The position numbers were made by a program, and so were the translations under genes. Source: Dasyornis broadbenti (Eukaryota; Chordata; Aves; Passeriformes; Dasyornithidae). Taken from it: a stretch of 64,000 nt of DNA. Shown in pieces: positions 13,413 through 25,863 of this stretch. The stretch is taken from positions 491,587-555,586 of the forward strand of contig VZRN01000227.1 of assembly GCA_013397935.1 (NCBI GenBank), in the 5' to 3' direction. The notes beneath the pieces were generated by a model. It searched no databases and was not told the origin of the DNA. It was given only the letters and a program-made list of their open reading frames with translations. Each line of letters opens with the position of its first letter. The first letter of the stretch is position 1.

Positions 13413-14473
13413 TTTGGGAAAGGTTATTTTAAGAACAAAAAGATAATCTTCTTACAAATAACCAGGTAAGTAACTCTTACTGCAGCAAACTGAAAAATCC
13501 TACCTAGAATGTTGCAATGAGCAGGACTTGGGAAGAGTGTTTTTGCAAATGTTTCTGACTCATAACCAGAGTTTAGAGAGATATGTCTATCTTCAATGCT
13601 CTCAGTGAGTTATCCTACTGCTGGCTGGGCCTAGTCTGATTACTGGGGGATGTTGTCTGTGTTATGAATTCTATCTGAGAGGTTGCTGTCTTTTTGCTAT
13701 ACTTATATGACTCTTTAATTTAAATCAATTTTTTTAAAAAAGCATTGTCAAGAGAGGCACATAAACAACAGACTAACAACAGACTATCAACATAAATATT
13801 CAAGTAATTGAGATTTCTTGTGATCCAATGGCAAAATTGTACTGATGTCAGGATTTGAGGATAGCAAGGCATTTTAACTTTGTGTACTTCCTTTGGGGAA
13901 AGATGTGAACTGCTAACAAAGCCCTTGCAATGACCTGGTGAAAGTTATGAATGTAGATGGCAAACAGCTCAACTAAAAGAGAGACTTCTTTCCTTGTTGT
14001 AATGACTAGGGAAGAATTGGTCAAGAACATCAGGGTAAAAGGCATGAGTGAGTGAGAAAAGCCATGCAATAGTAGTTCATGAGACATATGAAACGAAAAG
14101 GAAAGAATAGCAAAATTAAAGCATCAGATTTCAGGAAAGTAGGCTTTAGTAAACAAGGGCTGTCTTGTAAGAAAACACTGCAATTCAAGAAATTTAGGAG
14201 TTACTTAAGGGAGCAATATTAAGGGTATAAATCCAAACCAACCCAGAAGAGAAAGTATAAGATTGGCTAAATTATGAGAAATAGTGCTAAATTTTGACCT
14301 TTTCAGGAAGCATTGAAAAAGTGAAGTAGATCAGTTCCTAAGGGTAGGAAAGCATTGCATAAATGTGATGCTGCAGAATCAAAAATTACCAAGGCACACA
14401 ATAGATTTCAATCATAAATAAAAATCATTATTTCATCACATAAAAAAATAGGACAAAGACAAACTAAATAACT

Positions 14474-14497
14474 AAAAAAAAAAAAAAAAAAAAAAAA
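14474..14497 (+). repeat. A24 homopolymer
   Basis: An uninterrupted run of 24 A, the longest uninterrupted homopolymer in the window. The preceding sequence has no polyadenylation signal at the usual spacing and no gene-like content, so I do not call a processed retrocopy. It lies about 190 bases upstream of the old CR1 piece. Confidence 0.9.
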
Positions 14498-14689
14498 CCA
14501 CTCATGAGATGATACTGACCAATTTTAAATATTTTTTTCTGAATCATTCTTGTTTAAAAGTGTGAAAGGCACTTCAATGTTAGAGTAATAAGTTGCAATG
14601 GAGAAAATTTAAGACCAAGACTAAGTGGGAAGGAACAGGTTAAATACCTATTTCTAATTTAGGTGTTTTCAATTAGCTGTGTTGCCCTG

Positions 14690-15290
14690 ATACTTGAAGA
14701 ATTAGATGAGAAAATATCAAAGATGATAGAAGCAGCTCTAAAAAGTCAAGAACAATGGGTGATGATCAAGAATGAATGCAGTAGTGATCTTTGAAAGGAA
14801 TGTGAAACAATTTTAGGAAATTAGATAAACTTTAGTTCCTGGAAGAATGCTAGAACAAATAATCAAACTATTTGTAAGCATCTAAAAAAAACCTAAGGAA
14901 ATTAGTCACTGTCAACATGGATTTGTCAAGACAAAATTATATCAGAATAATCTAATTTCCTTCTGTGAGAGAGCAACTGTGGATAGAAAAGAAGCAGCAG
15001 ATGTCACACATAGCTTTTAACACTGCCTCATAATATTCTCATAATTAAGCCAAGGAAGTCTGTTCCAAACAAAACCATAGAAAGTGGGCACAAAAAGACT
15101 TGAAACACTTGACTGATAAATCACGTACCAATAGTTCACTGTCAAATTGGAATGATTCTAGGAAGTCGTGTACAGTTTGGGCTCTTCTATTTTCCTTCAA
15201 GACTGGGGAGAAGTAATTGATGTAGTGCTTACTAAATCTGCAGGAAGAACCATAGGGTTCAACAAATTGGTTGACCTTGCCAGATCTGTG
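14690..15290 (+). mobile_element. Old CR1-type LINE, reverse-transcriptase region
   Basis: An internal piece of CR1 ORF2 in sense orientation, covering the reverse-transcriptase core. The clearest block starts near 14838. It reads GCTAGAACAAATAATCAAAC, then TTTGTAAGCATCT, then a frame at 14910 giving CQHGFVKTKL, where QHGF is the conserved CR1 reverse-transcriptase motif. The frame continues to AADVTHSF followed by a stop, where active elements have the FSKAFD region. Further on, AATAGTTCACTGTCAAATTGG near 15131 and AAATCTGCAGGAAGAACCA near 15234 match later motifs. Stop codons and deletions make it a fossil. It has no matching 3' tail nearby, so it was broken or truncated after insertion. 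Confidence 0.75.
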
Positions 15291-18200
15291 ACATTCATAC
15301 TCCTATTCACATATGTATCTTGAGTTCAAAGCAACATTTCCTTGTATATATTAAGCATAGAAATAATTATACTGACACTTTGGCTCTATTAAATGCACAG
15401 GGTCACAAAACATATTGTGTTTCCTGTAATATTTTTGTTACTCTCATATGTTTCGTATCTTTCATTATAAATTTGACTTGTTTTAAAATTTCTCTTTAAA
15501 AACTGTCATAGCCCATAATAAAAATAAATTGAAGCAAGCTGTAACAATTTGAGTATTTTTGAAAAGTACTGAAAAGATTAATATTTCAGTGGGTTTTGAT
15601 AATGAACAGTGTCATTCTCAAAAAGACTATGAATAGATTATTTTTAATCTTGTCTACCCCATACTATTTGGCTAGATATGTGAATAACATTGTTCATTTC
15701 CCTTCCTAAATGAGCAAACAAAAATCTTTACAATAAAGTGAGAATCTTTAGAATAATGCTTCTCCTTTTAATTAGTAGCATTCATAATTTGAAATGTTTT
15801 TCACTTCCATCTTCATTATCTACTTAAAAGTCACTGCTCCTATAAATATTTTTCAAATTGCACAGAGGAAGATAAAATATACAAGAATGCCAGTGGAAAA
15901 AAAAAATCACAATATTTTTTTGAAAGGCAGTTTCACTTTTGGAAACCAATTAGCATTTTATTTTTGTATTATTTTTCTGCTTTATAGCTTGCAAAGTTTG
16001 CATTGCCTGCCAATAGGTGGCACTAATAATTTCTGCATGATCTCTGTGGTTGTTCTGTTGTCTTTCAACATTGATGGAGTTATATCCTTATATATGTCCC
16101 ATTTTCATTATCTTAGCTTGGTTTAAATTTATATTTTATGCTTAACCAAAAATAAAATAATTTTTATATAGAAATACAGGTGCTGTAGATCCAAGCAAAT
16201 ATTAGATTTATGGGCACAGGACTGATACATTAATAAACTCTAAACAGCCAATGTTTTCTGCCTGAAGGATCAAATATTAATGTGCCCAATTAACCAAAGC
16301 TGGAAATTGCTGAGGCACAGCATCTGAAGGGTACATTTAACATCTGAAATAAAATGGACAGAGTCTATAACTCCAATACAACATTCATATTTCTCACTTT
16401 CATTTAATTTATTTCTTAAAGAAATATTTCAAATGTTGTTTTTAGAATAGTTGAAGTAAAAAGCATTTTTCCATTGTACAATATGAATCTTATGGTTATG
16501 ATTTACCTGGCTACATATGTCTAGGACTAATGCTTGATTTTTGGGCATCTGCAATTATCTGTCCTTTACCTGTGAGCTCTGATTCCTTATTACCCTGTTT
16601 CAGCTTCGGGGTGGCACCCTTATACTGCAAGAAATGAAAGGATAAAGCAAAGAGCCAGTTGGCTGAGTTTTCCATGCCACTCCAAGAAGAGTCAAGCCTC
16701 TTTTAGCTCACCAGAGGCAAAGGCACACACACAACGTTTTCAAAAGAGCACAGATCGCAGTGAAAGCTGCATGCTACCAGCACAAGATACTTCTCTTCCT
16801 CTCCAGCTGAGCAAAACTCAGATTATGAAATGCTGTCAACAGCATATCAAGTTCTGCTAAGTCCTCATGTGAGCCAGCCTTTGCAGGTGTGCTGCACAAG
16901 GTCGTTTATCATGGCTTGTGCTGTGTTGTAGGCCCAAGATATCCCTGTTGTACTAACAGACACAGCAAAACCCATTGGCACGTCAAAGCAGATCTCATTT
17001 CTGATGGCAAGGAGATGAAGCCAGTTATTTTAGTAACACAACTTTCAGATCTCAAATTTCATGATTTCTCAAAAAATTCACTTGAGTCAATTTCTGTCTT
17101 TTACACTGTACACTAAAAATTTGCTTTTAGGAAGATTCTTCCCACACCAGCTATCTTCTGGCATATCACTGCAGCACTGGCTGTGGTAGGCCTGCTGGGA
17201 TAGGAAATGGGTGTCAAATAGAGAGGAAACTTAAATGCACATAAATGCGCATGGGAGAATTGCCTTATCAGTGGTATCTGGCAACTAAAGGTAGCTCAGT
17301 TCACACCTGATGATTACAGGAATATGGATGTTTCTACCATATTTCCCTGTGAGATGAGTGTATGCTTTGAAATTTCTGTTAGGAAAGAAAGGTGGCAGCA
17401 ATAAAGTTAGCACACAGACACGATCTGTGAAAGCCAGAAAGCATCTATAGACCCTCTGCCTGTTAGAGGCTCATTGCATCATGTATGAGGAGGGATAGAA
17501 AAAACCCAGAAAGAGGAAGAGAGGGAAATACAGAGTAAGGACCAAAAGAAGGCATCATAAAGCTGAGAAGTAAATATGAGTTAAAAAATACTTTGCAGAC
17601 TTCTTAACACTGATGTGTTACCACAATAATCATAGGAATTTTCCACATGTTGTATGGATCAAATGGGTTAATGCCAATTAACATAAAGAATCATCCTGAG
17701 GCACTATCCAGGCATATGTAAAAACGACATCTATCCTGATGGCACAATTTAAATGGAAAACCTCCTTGATTATTGGTAATGAGGTTATGCTCAAAACAAG
17801 AAGGCAATCTGCTGTGAGTCAGGAGGATTTGCTGGAACTCTGTAACACACAGCTATTGCCTACAGGAATGAGTAACTAATAAACCCCTCCAGCTCATGCT
17901 ACTTGCTCGGTACCAATCTTTAAGTCAGTTCCATGGGTTCCTCTGACTGTGCCCAAATAACATTTCTGTTTTCTTTCCACTACGCTCTGCTCCCAGGTAC
18001 ACACCAACAGATAACACCTGTGTTTACATGGGATTGCAAAGACAGGGTCACCTCAGGCCCTGGGGTGAAACACTGATAGTCCCAGCCAAAAGTTTCCACC
18101 ATTTCACCCAAATGCAGTGACTCCAGCTGTCTTGGACATATCTCTTCTCTTCTCAGGGCCACTCACTCTTCCTGCTGTGCTCTGCAAGATCAGAAAAGAA

Positions 18201-18315
18201 CATCATACTACAAGGTCGTGTCTGGTGCTGTTGTTACAAAGTTCTCAGTGGAAAGGGTCATTGAGGAGGCTCTACTCTGTTAAGCCTGTCCCACAACCAG
18301 AACAGTTTTCCCTTC

Positions 18316-18372
18316 CTTTTTTTTCTTTCTTTTCTTTTTTTTCTTTTGTTTGTTGATTTTTGTTTTCTCAAT
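18316..18372 (+). repeat. T-rich low-complexity tract
   Basis: Interrupted runs of T with single C and G, producing the Phe/Ser-rich end of a chance frame at 18117-18356. Confidence 0.75.
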
Positions 18373-19904
18373 ACCCTCCCCTCCACTAGTTTATACTTTA
18401 TATATCCTCTGAAGACCTCTCAGAGTGTAATTTGATTGCTGGTAGGGAAAGTAAAAAAGCACCCATGAATGGAAAATTCTACTTTCTGCTCTTTCCAGCA
18501 GCCAGTAGCAGAGAATATTTATCTCTGGAGACTTCTTTTTATTTACTGATAGAAAAAGGTATCCATCTCAGTTCACCATTACCATGCCTGTACCTTCACT
18601 TGTATTTTCCATTTTGAACACTTTATATCCACGCTGTTAACTGTGGATCACAATCTTATATGGTTTTATCCCCCTAATGCCCTGATGGATTGGGAAATGT
18701 CACTTTATTGACTTTATAGGCAACACATTAAACATCAATACATTGTGAGCTCAGGCTTGTGGAAAAGCCATTCATCATATATGTGCCAATTCTCTGAAGG
18801 TATATGTAAAGTTTATCCCAAATGCAAGATAACACAGATATCTCTGGCTTTTCTTGGGATGGTTCTGCGACACACTTAAAAACAATAGAAAGACATTAAA
18901 TGTTACTTTCTTTTACTATATACTAACTTAATGTTACATAGCTAGCCATTGCTGTTAATTTATTTGTTATAACCTTTTTCCCTGAATTTTTATGAATTGT
19001 CCTACACTTACAGTGAAGAATGCAGCAAATAAAGAAATGGAATCTTATTTATTTATCTTTTATCCTGGGCTGGCTGACGGAATATCCTTACCTTCATTCC
19101 TTGCAGTATTTTTGGATGCTTGATTTGTTATAACATCTTTCATGCTTAAGCATCTCAGAAAGTGTTCGACAAAGAAATGACACCACCTCTTCTGCAGTGC
19201 AGTTCAAGATGTGTAGGGTTGAAAGGGCAGAGAGGAAAGTACGCTTCAAAAGGACAGCATGAGAAAAAGAGAAATGCATTAGCTATCATTTTTACTTCAA
19301 AATCCTGTGGTTTAGAACCATGAAGTGCAGCAAATGGCACATAAGCTCAGCTATTAGTGTTGATATAAAAGGTTCTGTTGTGACAACAGTGGAGTAAATA
19401 TCAGCATAGGTGTATTCATGAATATAAAATTTGATATGTAGCAAATGCCGGTTTGGGAACAAACCTAATGTCATTATAGATTTTGGAAATATTGCTTGAC
19501 ATGTTTGGCAATGCACTGTCAAGATGGATTAGATCCCACCTTTATTCACAAAACGATGCTGTCGCAAACGAGAAAAAGCTGTCTTACTCTGTTACAGGCT
19601 GCAGCCCATTGTCTGTGCCTCAAGGGTGGAAAATGAATGGCCCAGGCATAAAACAGTATTAATGTCAAAGATAAACTGACACTCTGAGCAACACAATTAA
19701 AAAGGATTGTTTATTATTGGTGAGAAACACCACAACAGAAATCGTTCCCTCTTGGCTAGGTTTCGGACTCTCCACCCTGAGTAACCTCTCAGGACACATC
19801 TGTGTCATGCTTGCATCTATTTCTAGTCAGCTTTATATTTTCTAAAGTATCAGTTTGGGCTTACCACTTAACAGTCTTCGTTATGTTTAATATCACAGTA
19901 TCTC

Positions 19905-19927
19905 AAAAAAAAAAAAAATAAAAAAAA
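19905..19927 (+). repeat. A-rich homopolymer run
   Basis: Fourteen A, one T, then eight A. No adjacent retrocopy is evident. Confidence 0.85.
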
Positions 19928-20093
19928 TGGGGAAGTGGCAGTCATTTTGACTCTGGTACAAGAAGAGTGCCAGGTAAAGAAGATAAAGAGCGAGATTTCA
20001 GAGAAAACTTGAATATTGTGATGCTCAGTACAATAAAGCACGCAATAAGCAACTACATAACCTAAATTTAAACACTGTTCTTTAGATTCAAAA

Positions 20094-20185
20094 AACACGA
20101 AACAAAACAAAAACCCCAAACCAAACCAAACCAAAAACAACAACAACAACAAAAAACCCAAACCCCCACACAAACAAGAAAAACC
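20094..20185 (+). repeat. A/C low-complexity tract with (CAA)n core
   Basis: Almost free of G and T for about 80 bases. It consists of AAACC-type units followed by a short CAA run and C5 and C4 clusters. The minus-strand frames here are Phe, Cys, Val and Gly repeats, which reflects base composition only. Confidence 0.8.
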
Positions 20186-23010
20186 CTAAGCCAGAGAAAA
20201 TTTAGTGACACATCTCTGTCTGTACAGCAGATGAGAAGGGTTTGGGAATTGAAAATAGGATTCAAAACTATGATAGAAATCATTTGGTGAAAATAGGTGT
20301 GATGAAAGTTGTAGCACACCTAAAATTCTGTCCCTCCAGAGGAATTCTAGTATTTATCTCAGGGTGTACTAAGATATACCCATGAAGCTCAGTCAATTGC
20401 TCATGCAGAAATTTTTTATTTTGGTAGAAATCCACAAAGGAAAATCCAAACTCCCAATAAACCTAATTAATTATGAGATTTACTTCTTGGCAAAAATGAC
20501 TAATTTATCAGTATATCCTTTCTCAGTAAAATCATAGGTAACCAGGGGTATTATTTCTTGTTTAGCTGAAACATGAAGGTTGGGAACCAGGAATTGTTTG
20601 GATACAGGGCGTTTTGTTATGCTAGCCTTCATGCTGAAGTTTTAATAATAGTACAACCACAGTAATTACATAGCAACTGCTAATGTGAACATAACCCGTA
20701 TAATGGAGAGATTTGTACAGCCTGTAGAAATTAGGTGCCAGGGGTGGGCTTCATCTCATCTAATTTTAGAGCTCTCAAATGTTCACATCTCTCTTCGAGT
20801 TGGTCATCCTTGGACTTTTCAAAAGAGGGAAGCAGGTACTCCTAGATATACAGCTGACCTGTTTCAAATTTCTGCTTTGAGACGGCGTGAACTGTGCCCC
20901 AAAAGTCCATCATCTCTTTCCAGAGAGATGAGGGTTTAGCTGGGATGTAGATGTACATGCTATAGGCATTTACATTTGGCCAAAATGTTGACCACCTACA
21001 TTGAATTATCTGGTGTTATTAGGAAATATTTTATAAAAATTTCAAACATGTAAGAGCAGTAAGTATTTAAGACTTTATTCCTTGGAACACTCCTCTAGGC
21101 AATATTTATAGTTACTGTGCTGTCAGTCCTCTGGAACACAAGGTTATGAAAAAGGAAATGAAGTTCAGAACAGTCTGTGGAGAACAGAGTTTTAGTAAAT
21201 CTGATTTTATTTTTTCTTAACTAGTGATTCAGAATCTATTGTCACAGAATCTAAAACTCTTATGATAATTTTGGACTGGTTTGGTTAGATTTGGACCTCA
21301 CTAAAGTGTTCATTTTTGTTCAAGGAAATCTTAATCTAATGCCAGTCATAAAATATCTTTGTTTAAATGGGATTTGGGAAAATTTCCTCTTATTACAACA
21401 AACCAAAATTATGTGCAAGGTTATGAAGGAAAAGACAACTGCTTTTTCCTAAATCAGTGTTACCAGGGCATGAATGATGATATCTGTTCCAGGACTGTTT
21501 GATGGAATTTTTTTATTTTTTTTTTAATTGTTTTATCAGCTGTAATATTTTTCCTTTCTAACTTACTAAGTTCTATGGTAAAAGTTGACTTCTGGACATG
21601 GTGCACAACCTGTGTATGTAAATGACAGTGGATTATTGATGTTCTTATTTTCTCTTTCAAAATGGAACATATTTTAAACAAAAATTCTAAAATCAGACAT
21701 ATCAGACATAAACAACTTCACAGTAATTGTAATTGAAGTCTGGGTTTTTGCTGGATCCTACAGATGTTATTATTTGTTTTGTCAATTAACCTAGTCTGGG
21801 AATTGTCTTTGTATGTTGACCTTCCTCTTCCAGGACAAGTTCTTGATTTGAACTATCCACAAAATTTAAAATAAAAGGAGAAAAATTTTGATATCTGATG
21901 TGAGATTGCTGTCAGTGGTGCCAGAGACAAATATGAGTGAAATAACTCAGACTCCGTATTTGGCGAATAGAATTGCTGGTACACTCTGCAGTACCTCCAG
22001 CAGCTGGAGCATTTAGAAATTTCTTGCAACCGAGATTAAGAATTTGCAGACTTGAAGAGCACCTTTCAGATGGGGGGTCTGTGCATAGATTCAGTTCAGC
22101 CAATCTTATTTCAAACATATATTGTGCTTTTTTTCTTGTTGTTGTCAGACAAAGATGCTTTATGATTTGAGCAAAACAAATCTAAACCAGCCTAATTATT
22201 CTTAGGCATACAATTGAACAGAGTATAGCTGTATGCAAGCAACTATTGATCTCGGTTTGGCTTCATTATTTTGGCTTTTGCCTACAACCAATGAGAGTTC
22301 AAAACTTTTCCATCAGCTGCTGCCTTCCTTTATGTGCCGCAAGGAATGTCTTTAAATGCAAAAAGAAACGGTGGAGCAAATAAGATATTGAAGATTGTTA
22401 TGAGCCAAAGCACAGCTCTGTTTAACATCATCAGTGACAGTAAAAGTGTCTGAGAAACACCCTTATTTAAGGATACATAATTTAGTGATTAGAAGAGTAC
22501 TCACTTAGGAAGTGGAAAACCTCCTCTAGCCTGGAGGGCTCTCTTATCACATCTCTCACACGTCAGACTTTTCCTCCTGCACATTACAAGGTGTTATAAG
22601 GGCACTTTACAATTCTGGTTGAAGCTGGGCTGCTGTAAAGCTGGAAAAACATGAGCTATGAGGTCCGAGAGATAGACTGAACCAAGGTGTATAAAGAGGG
22701 CCCCTTAGCTGCGAGAATTTTTTTTTACTTCTGATTACAGGTTTATTTCTGTTTTTATCCAGGGACACTCTACAATATCAGATACATAAACAGTCCCTGG
22801 ACCAGAGATCAGAACTCCTGATATTCCTTTGTTAAATTATCTAAAATAAATCAGTAGAGTATCATACTTCTCTTTGATGTCATTACATGGTAAGAGGGAA
22901 GGCTTGTGATATGAATCTATCAGTTGTACTGAAGAATAAATATGGAATTCAAGCTGATGTTCAAAGAACGCTGAACTGATAAATCTGGCTGTCTATATAA
23001 TTCTGCACCA

Positions 23011-23036
23011 TCGTATGAACAACAGAGATCATACGA
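23011..23036. other. Perfect 8-bp inverted repeat (hairpin candidate)
   Basis: TCGTATGA, a 10-base spacer, then TCATACGA. The arms are exact reverse complements and each carries a CpG, unusual in this CpG-poor neighbourhood. A related word, ACTCGTACCG, follows about 45 bases downstream. The pairing is certain; a function is not. Arms of this length can occur by chance in 64 kb. Confidence 0.6.
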
Positions 23037-24377
23037 GAAGAGCATAACGAGTCCCGTACTAATGTGAAACTTCCATAAGTATACTCGTACCGATTATTCA
23101 AAGCAGTAGTATCTTGTTATTGATAAAATGAATTAATGAAGTTCTAAACCTCATTCTGTAATTAATTTCCACTAGCCCTCAAATAATTTTCATAGACATT
23201 CCCTCCAATTTTTCATTTTGTAAAGAGGAAGACTGCAGACAGCATGTTAGCCTGGTCTCAGTATTGATGAGAGGAGACAAGAAATTATTGTTCAATGTCT
23301 TTTCACCACTACCCTGTTTAATTTTTTCAGCAATTTATTTCATTGATTTTCTTGCTGCTGCATCAGTGAAATGGTTCACTATTATTTTTATTATCAGCTA
23401 TGATCTTCTCATCTCTTTCAGAACAATTGTTGTGTAGGTTGCTTCACTCTGTAAACGTGGTCTACATTATTTAGTTCAAAACAAATGGCTTTGTTTTGGC
23501 TGTGTTAAATTTTTTGCCATTTTTCTGAATGTAACTGAGTGATGAAAACTTGCATTCATACTATGCAAGTCTGGAAAGCTGGGATTTGGCTAATTAGCTG
23601 TAAAGGAAGTTGCAATTACAACGTAAAAGGATGCTACTCTGGAATGAATATTCATGTTTGAGACACGTTATAAATATTTCTCGTGTCTTCTGCCTACACT
23701 TTTTGAATAGGCAAAATTCTGGTATGTCTATTTGTATGGCTCTTGCATAGATGAGTTTTCAGTTTATCCTGCCTGCCTTCTTACCCATTCTTTTCTGTGA
23801 AGAAAACACATATCTGCTTGAAAATTATTATCTTTACAAATCCCATGGATTTATTATTCTGCATATATAGCCCCCTTTTTGAGCTCACTATGCTTAATAT
23901 AACATAAAATAATTAACTCCTCTTAAACAGTGGGAAATAGAAAGTCAGCAGTTTAGTTCAGTTTGCCACATTTTCCCGAGGGTCATCTTATTTTTTCCTC
24001 TAGGATGTTCAGCCCAGTAAACATCTGGTCTAGTTTTAAAGGAACAACATTAACGAACACAGTATTTTTTATAATTCAGGAAGCTTCAGGAAGATGTCTG
24101 CTGTCTTGCTTTACTGAGATCCAACAGCACTTCTGATTCTCAAACAATGAAACCTCAACACTCGATTGCTAGTATTCCCTTTCCATAGGAATGAGGGATA
24201 ATAAACTGAATAAGACTTCCCAGGTCAATCAATCCAGTCCCTGCTGCCTAGGCAACCATATTATTCAGTATTTTTCAAAACAACTTTTTATCAGTGATGA
24301 ACTACAGCAATGTGGATAGCAATGCCCTACATGTAAGACACTACAGCTTTGCAGAAACAACTGCTTTTTTTTTTTTT

Positions 24378-24384
24378 NNNNNNN
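24378..24384. other. Seven-base assembly gap inside a T homopolymer
   Basis: Seven N sit between runs of 12 or more T on each side. The true T-run length is unresolved and the N count is probably a placeholder. A minus-strand open frame that crosses it (24265-24564) is not meaningful. Confidence 0.95.
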
Positions 24385-24717
24385 TTTTTTTTTTTTCCCC
24401 CTAGATGGGAAGAATATAGAGAATATTGTCAGCATCTGTGATTTAAGAGCAACCCTAGCAAATTTAAAATAGATTGGCACTGTTACCAGAGGAAAGTTAT
24501 CCCCTTTTCTTGGGAAAAATAAAAGATACAAAGGAGAGGGAATATAAACACCCATGAAATTCAAGGCATTTAGCCAATTTTAATTTCATTTTTAGTAGCT
24601 GGATTGTTGTTTTTCACTCTTCAACCTGTTTTTGTCCATGCTTGGAAAAGACACAGCAACAAAGAATAGTCAGGATTATTATTATATGAATATTGCAGCT
24701 CTTGTTTTGGATGATGA

Positions 24718-24935
24718 AATCATAGAAACATTGAATGGTTTGGGTTGGAAGGGACATTTAAAGATCATCTAGTCTTGCTCCCCTCCATGGACAGGGACAG
24801 TTTTCACTAGGTCAGGTTCCTTGAAGCCCCATCTAACCTGTCCTTGAACATTTCTAATGTTGGACCAGAACTGAGGCTGACTTTGAGCACTTTCAGTGAT
24901 GGTGCATCCACAAAATGCAGTACATTCAACATTTC
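24718..24935 (-). mobile_element. CR1 LINE, 3' tail, 5'-truncated
   Basis: On the plus strand this reads as the reverse complement of the bird CR1 3' end. ATCATAGAAACATTGAATGG is followed by TTTGGGTTGGAAGGGACAT, AAGATCATCTAGTC, a degraded CAGGGACA block, and CTTGAAGCCCCATCTAACCTG. It is less diverged than the old CR1 pieces near 8 and 15 kb, but it has an extra segment of about 35 bases near 24865 relative to what I expect. Only the untranslated tail is present, the usual outcome of 5'-truncated target-primed insertion. Confidence 0.9.
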
Positions 24936-24941
24936 TCTTTT

Positions 24942-24978
24942 CAAAATAATTCTGGAAATGCAAAATAATTCTGGAAAA
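24942..24978 (+). repeat. 19-bp tandem duplication at the CR1 edge
   Basis: CAAAATAATTCTGGAAA occurs twice with a 19-base period. It directly abuts the truncated 5' end of the minus-strand CR1, so it may mark the insertion junction or be a later slippage event. Confidence 0.85.
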
Positions 24979-25849
24979 TTGTGGGGTGGTTGCAACTGTG
25001 CTGCAAAGTCATGAGCAAAATAGAAATCAACAATACTTCACCTCATTTAATTTTCAGTGACGGTCTTTACTAGATTTCAAATTCCTCCTAATTCTTTTTC
25101 TGTGAACTTTTCATATAAAATAAACTGTTCCACAATGCTCAAATGAAACCCCCCAAGGGAAGAGTTGAAGAAACTGATCCAGGAAGGTTACTGTGTTATG
25201 TAGTTATACAAATACAATAACTTTTCTGAGTTGTTTGCAAACTAAGGGAGGTACCAGTTACTAGGACATTCAGATTGCTTTCAAGACATTAAACACATTT
25301 CTGTTTAGGAAGGAAAAGGTCAAGAAGGGTTCTGATGGCACTTTGGTAAAAGTCCGAATAATGGACATAAAGGGCTCCTCGCCACCTTCAACTATTTCCA
25401 TAGTCTTAAAAAAGCTGGAGAGAAAACAGAGTGAGCAAAGTGCTGGATGTGTTAGAAAAGCTATGCAGTGATGGCAAACTGTGTGCACAGATAATTGAAC
25501 GAGGGTAAGGGGTCTCGTTATAAAAAAAGATGAGACTAAGCCAAAAAAGACAAAAAAAGCGGTGAGGTTTTTTTAACTACATGGTTAATTATTGTCCTCA
25601 GAGACAGTGTACCCTAATCCTAAATAACCCCAGGTAACGTGTTGTGTAGTAGCAGTCATACACCATTTCAAATCAATGCAGAGAAGAGAGTGCTCTAACC
25701 AGCATGTTACATACTTTCATCCTGCAGCATAATCACTTTGAAATTCTGTTGCTTGAGGGAAGCAGCAGATTTCAGATAGTACATTTTCTAATGAGGATGC
25801 ACAGAAACCTACTGAAATAAATTCTTGAAGAGAATTCATGTCTTAATGG

Positions 25850-25863
25850 TTTTTTTTTTTTTT
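25850..25863 (+). repeat. T14 homopolymer
   Basis: Uninterrupted T run followed by CCTCCCCTCC. No retrocopy is recognised beside it. Confidence 0.85.

Larger units (their letters stand above)
8691..14689. other. Anonymous sequence between two long old CR1 pieces
   Basis: Six kilobases without a supported gene. Contents are a CpG-bearing patch at 10290-10690, an ATTTT tract at 13391-13412 and an A24 homopolymer at 14474. The opposing frames at 12220-12546 (minus, 108 codons) and 12238-12483 (plus, 81 codons) overlap each other and match nothing I know. The CR1 piece starting at 14690 may extend left into 14580-14690. Confidence 0.5.
15291..24717. other. Anonymous AT-rich sequence, largest repeat-poor block
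   Basis: More than 9 kb with no supported gene and no clear transposable element. Frames at 15794-16126 (110 codons), 17980-18356, 19868-20319 and 20685-20939 have no recognisable domain and several run over low-complexity DNA. The block holds a T-rich tract near 18316, A-rich and C-rich tracts at 19905 and 20094, two short hairpins (20910 and 23011), and an assembly gap. The segment 20720-20995 could be an unclassified old repeat. Confidence 0.5.

Noticed and set aside
24265..24564. A minus-strand frame crossing the N gap
   Set aside because: Its continuity depends on an unresolved homopolymer of unknown length.
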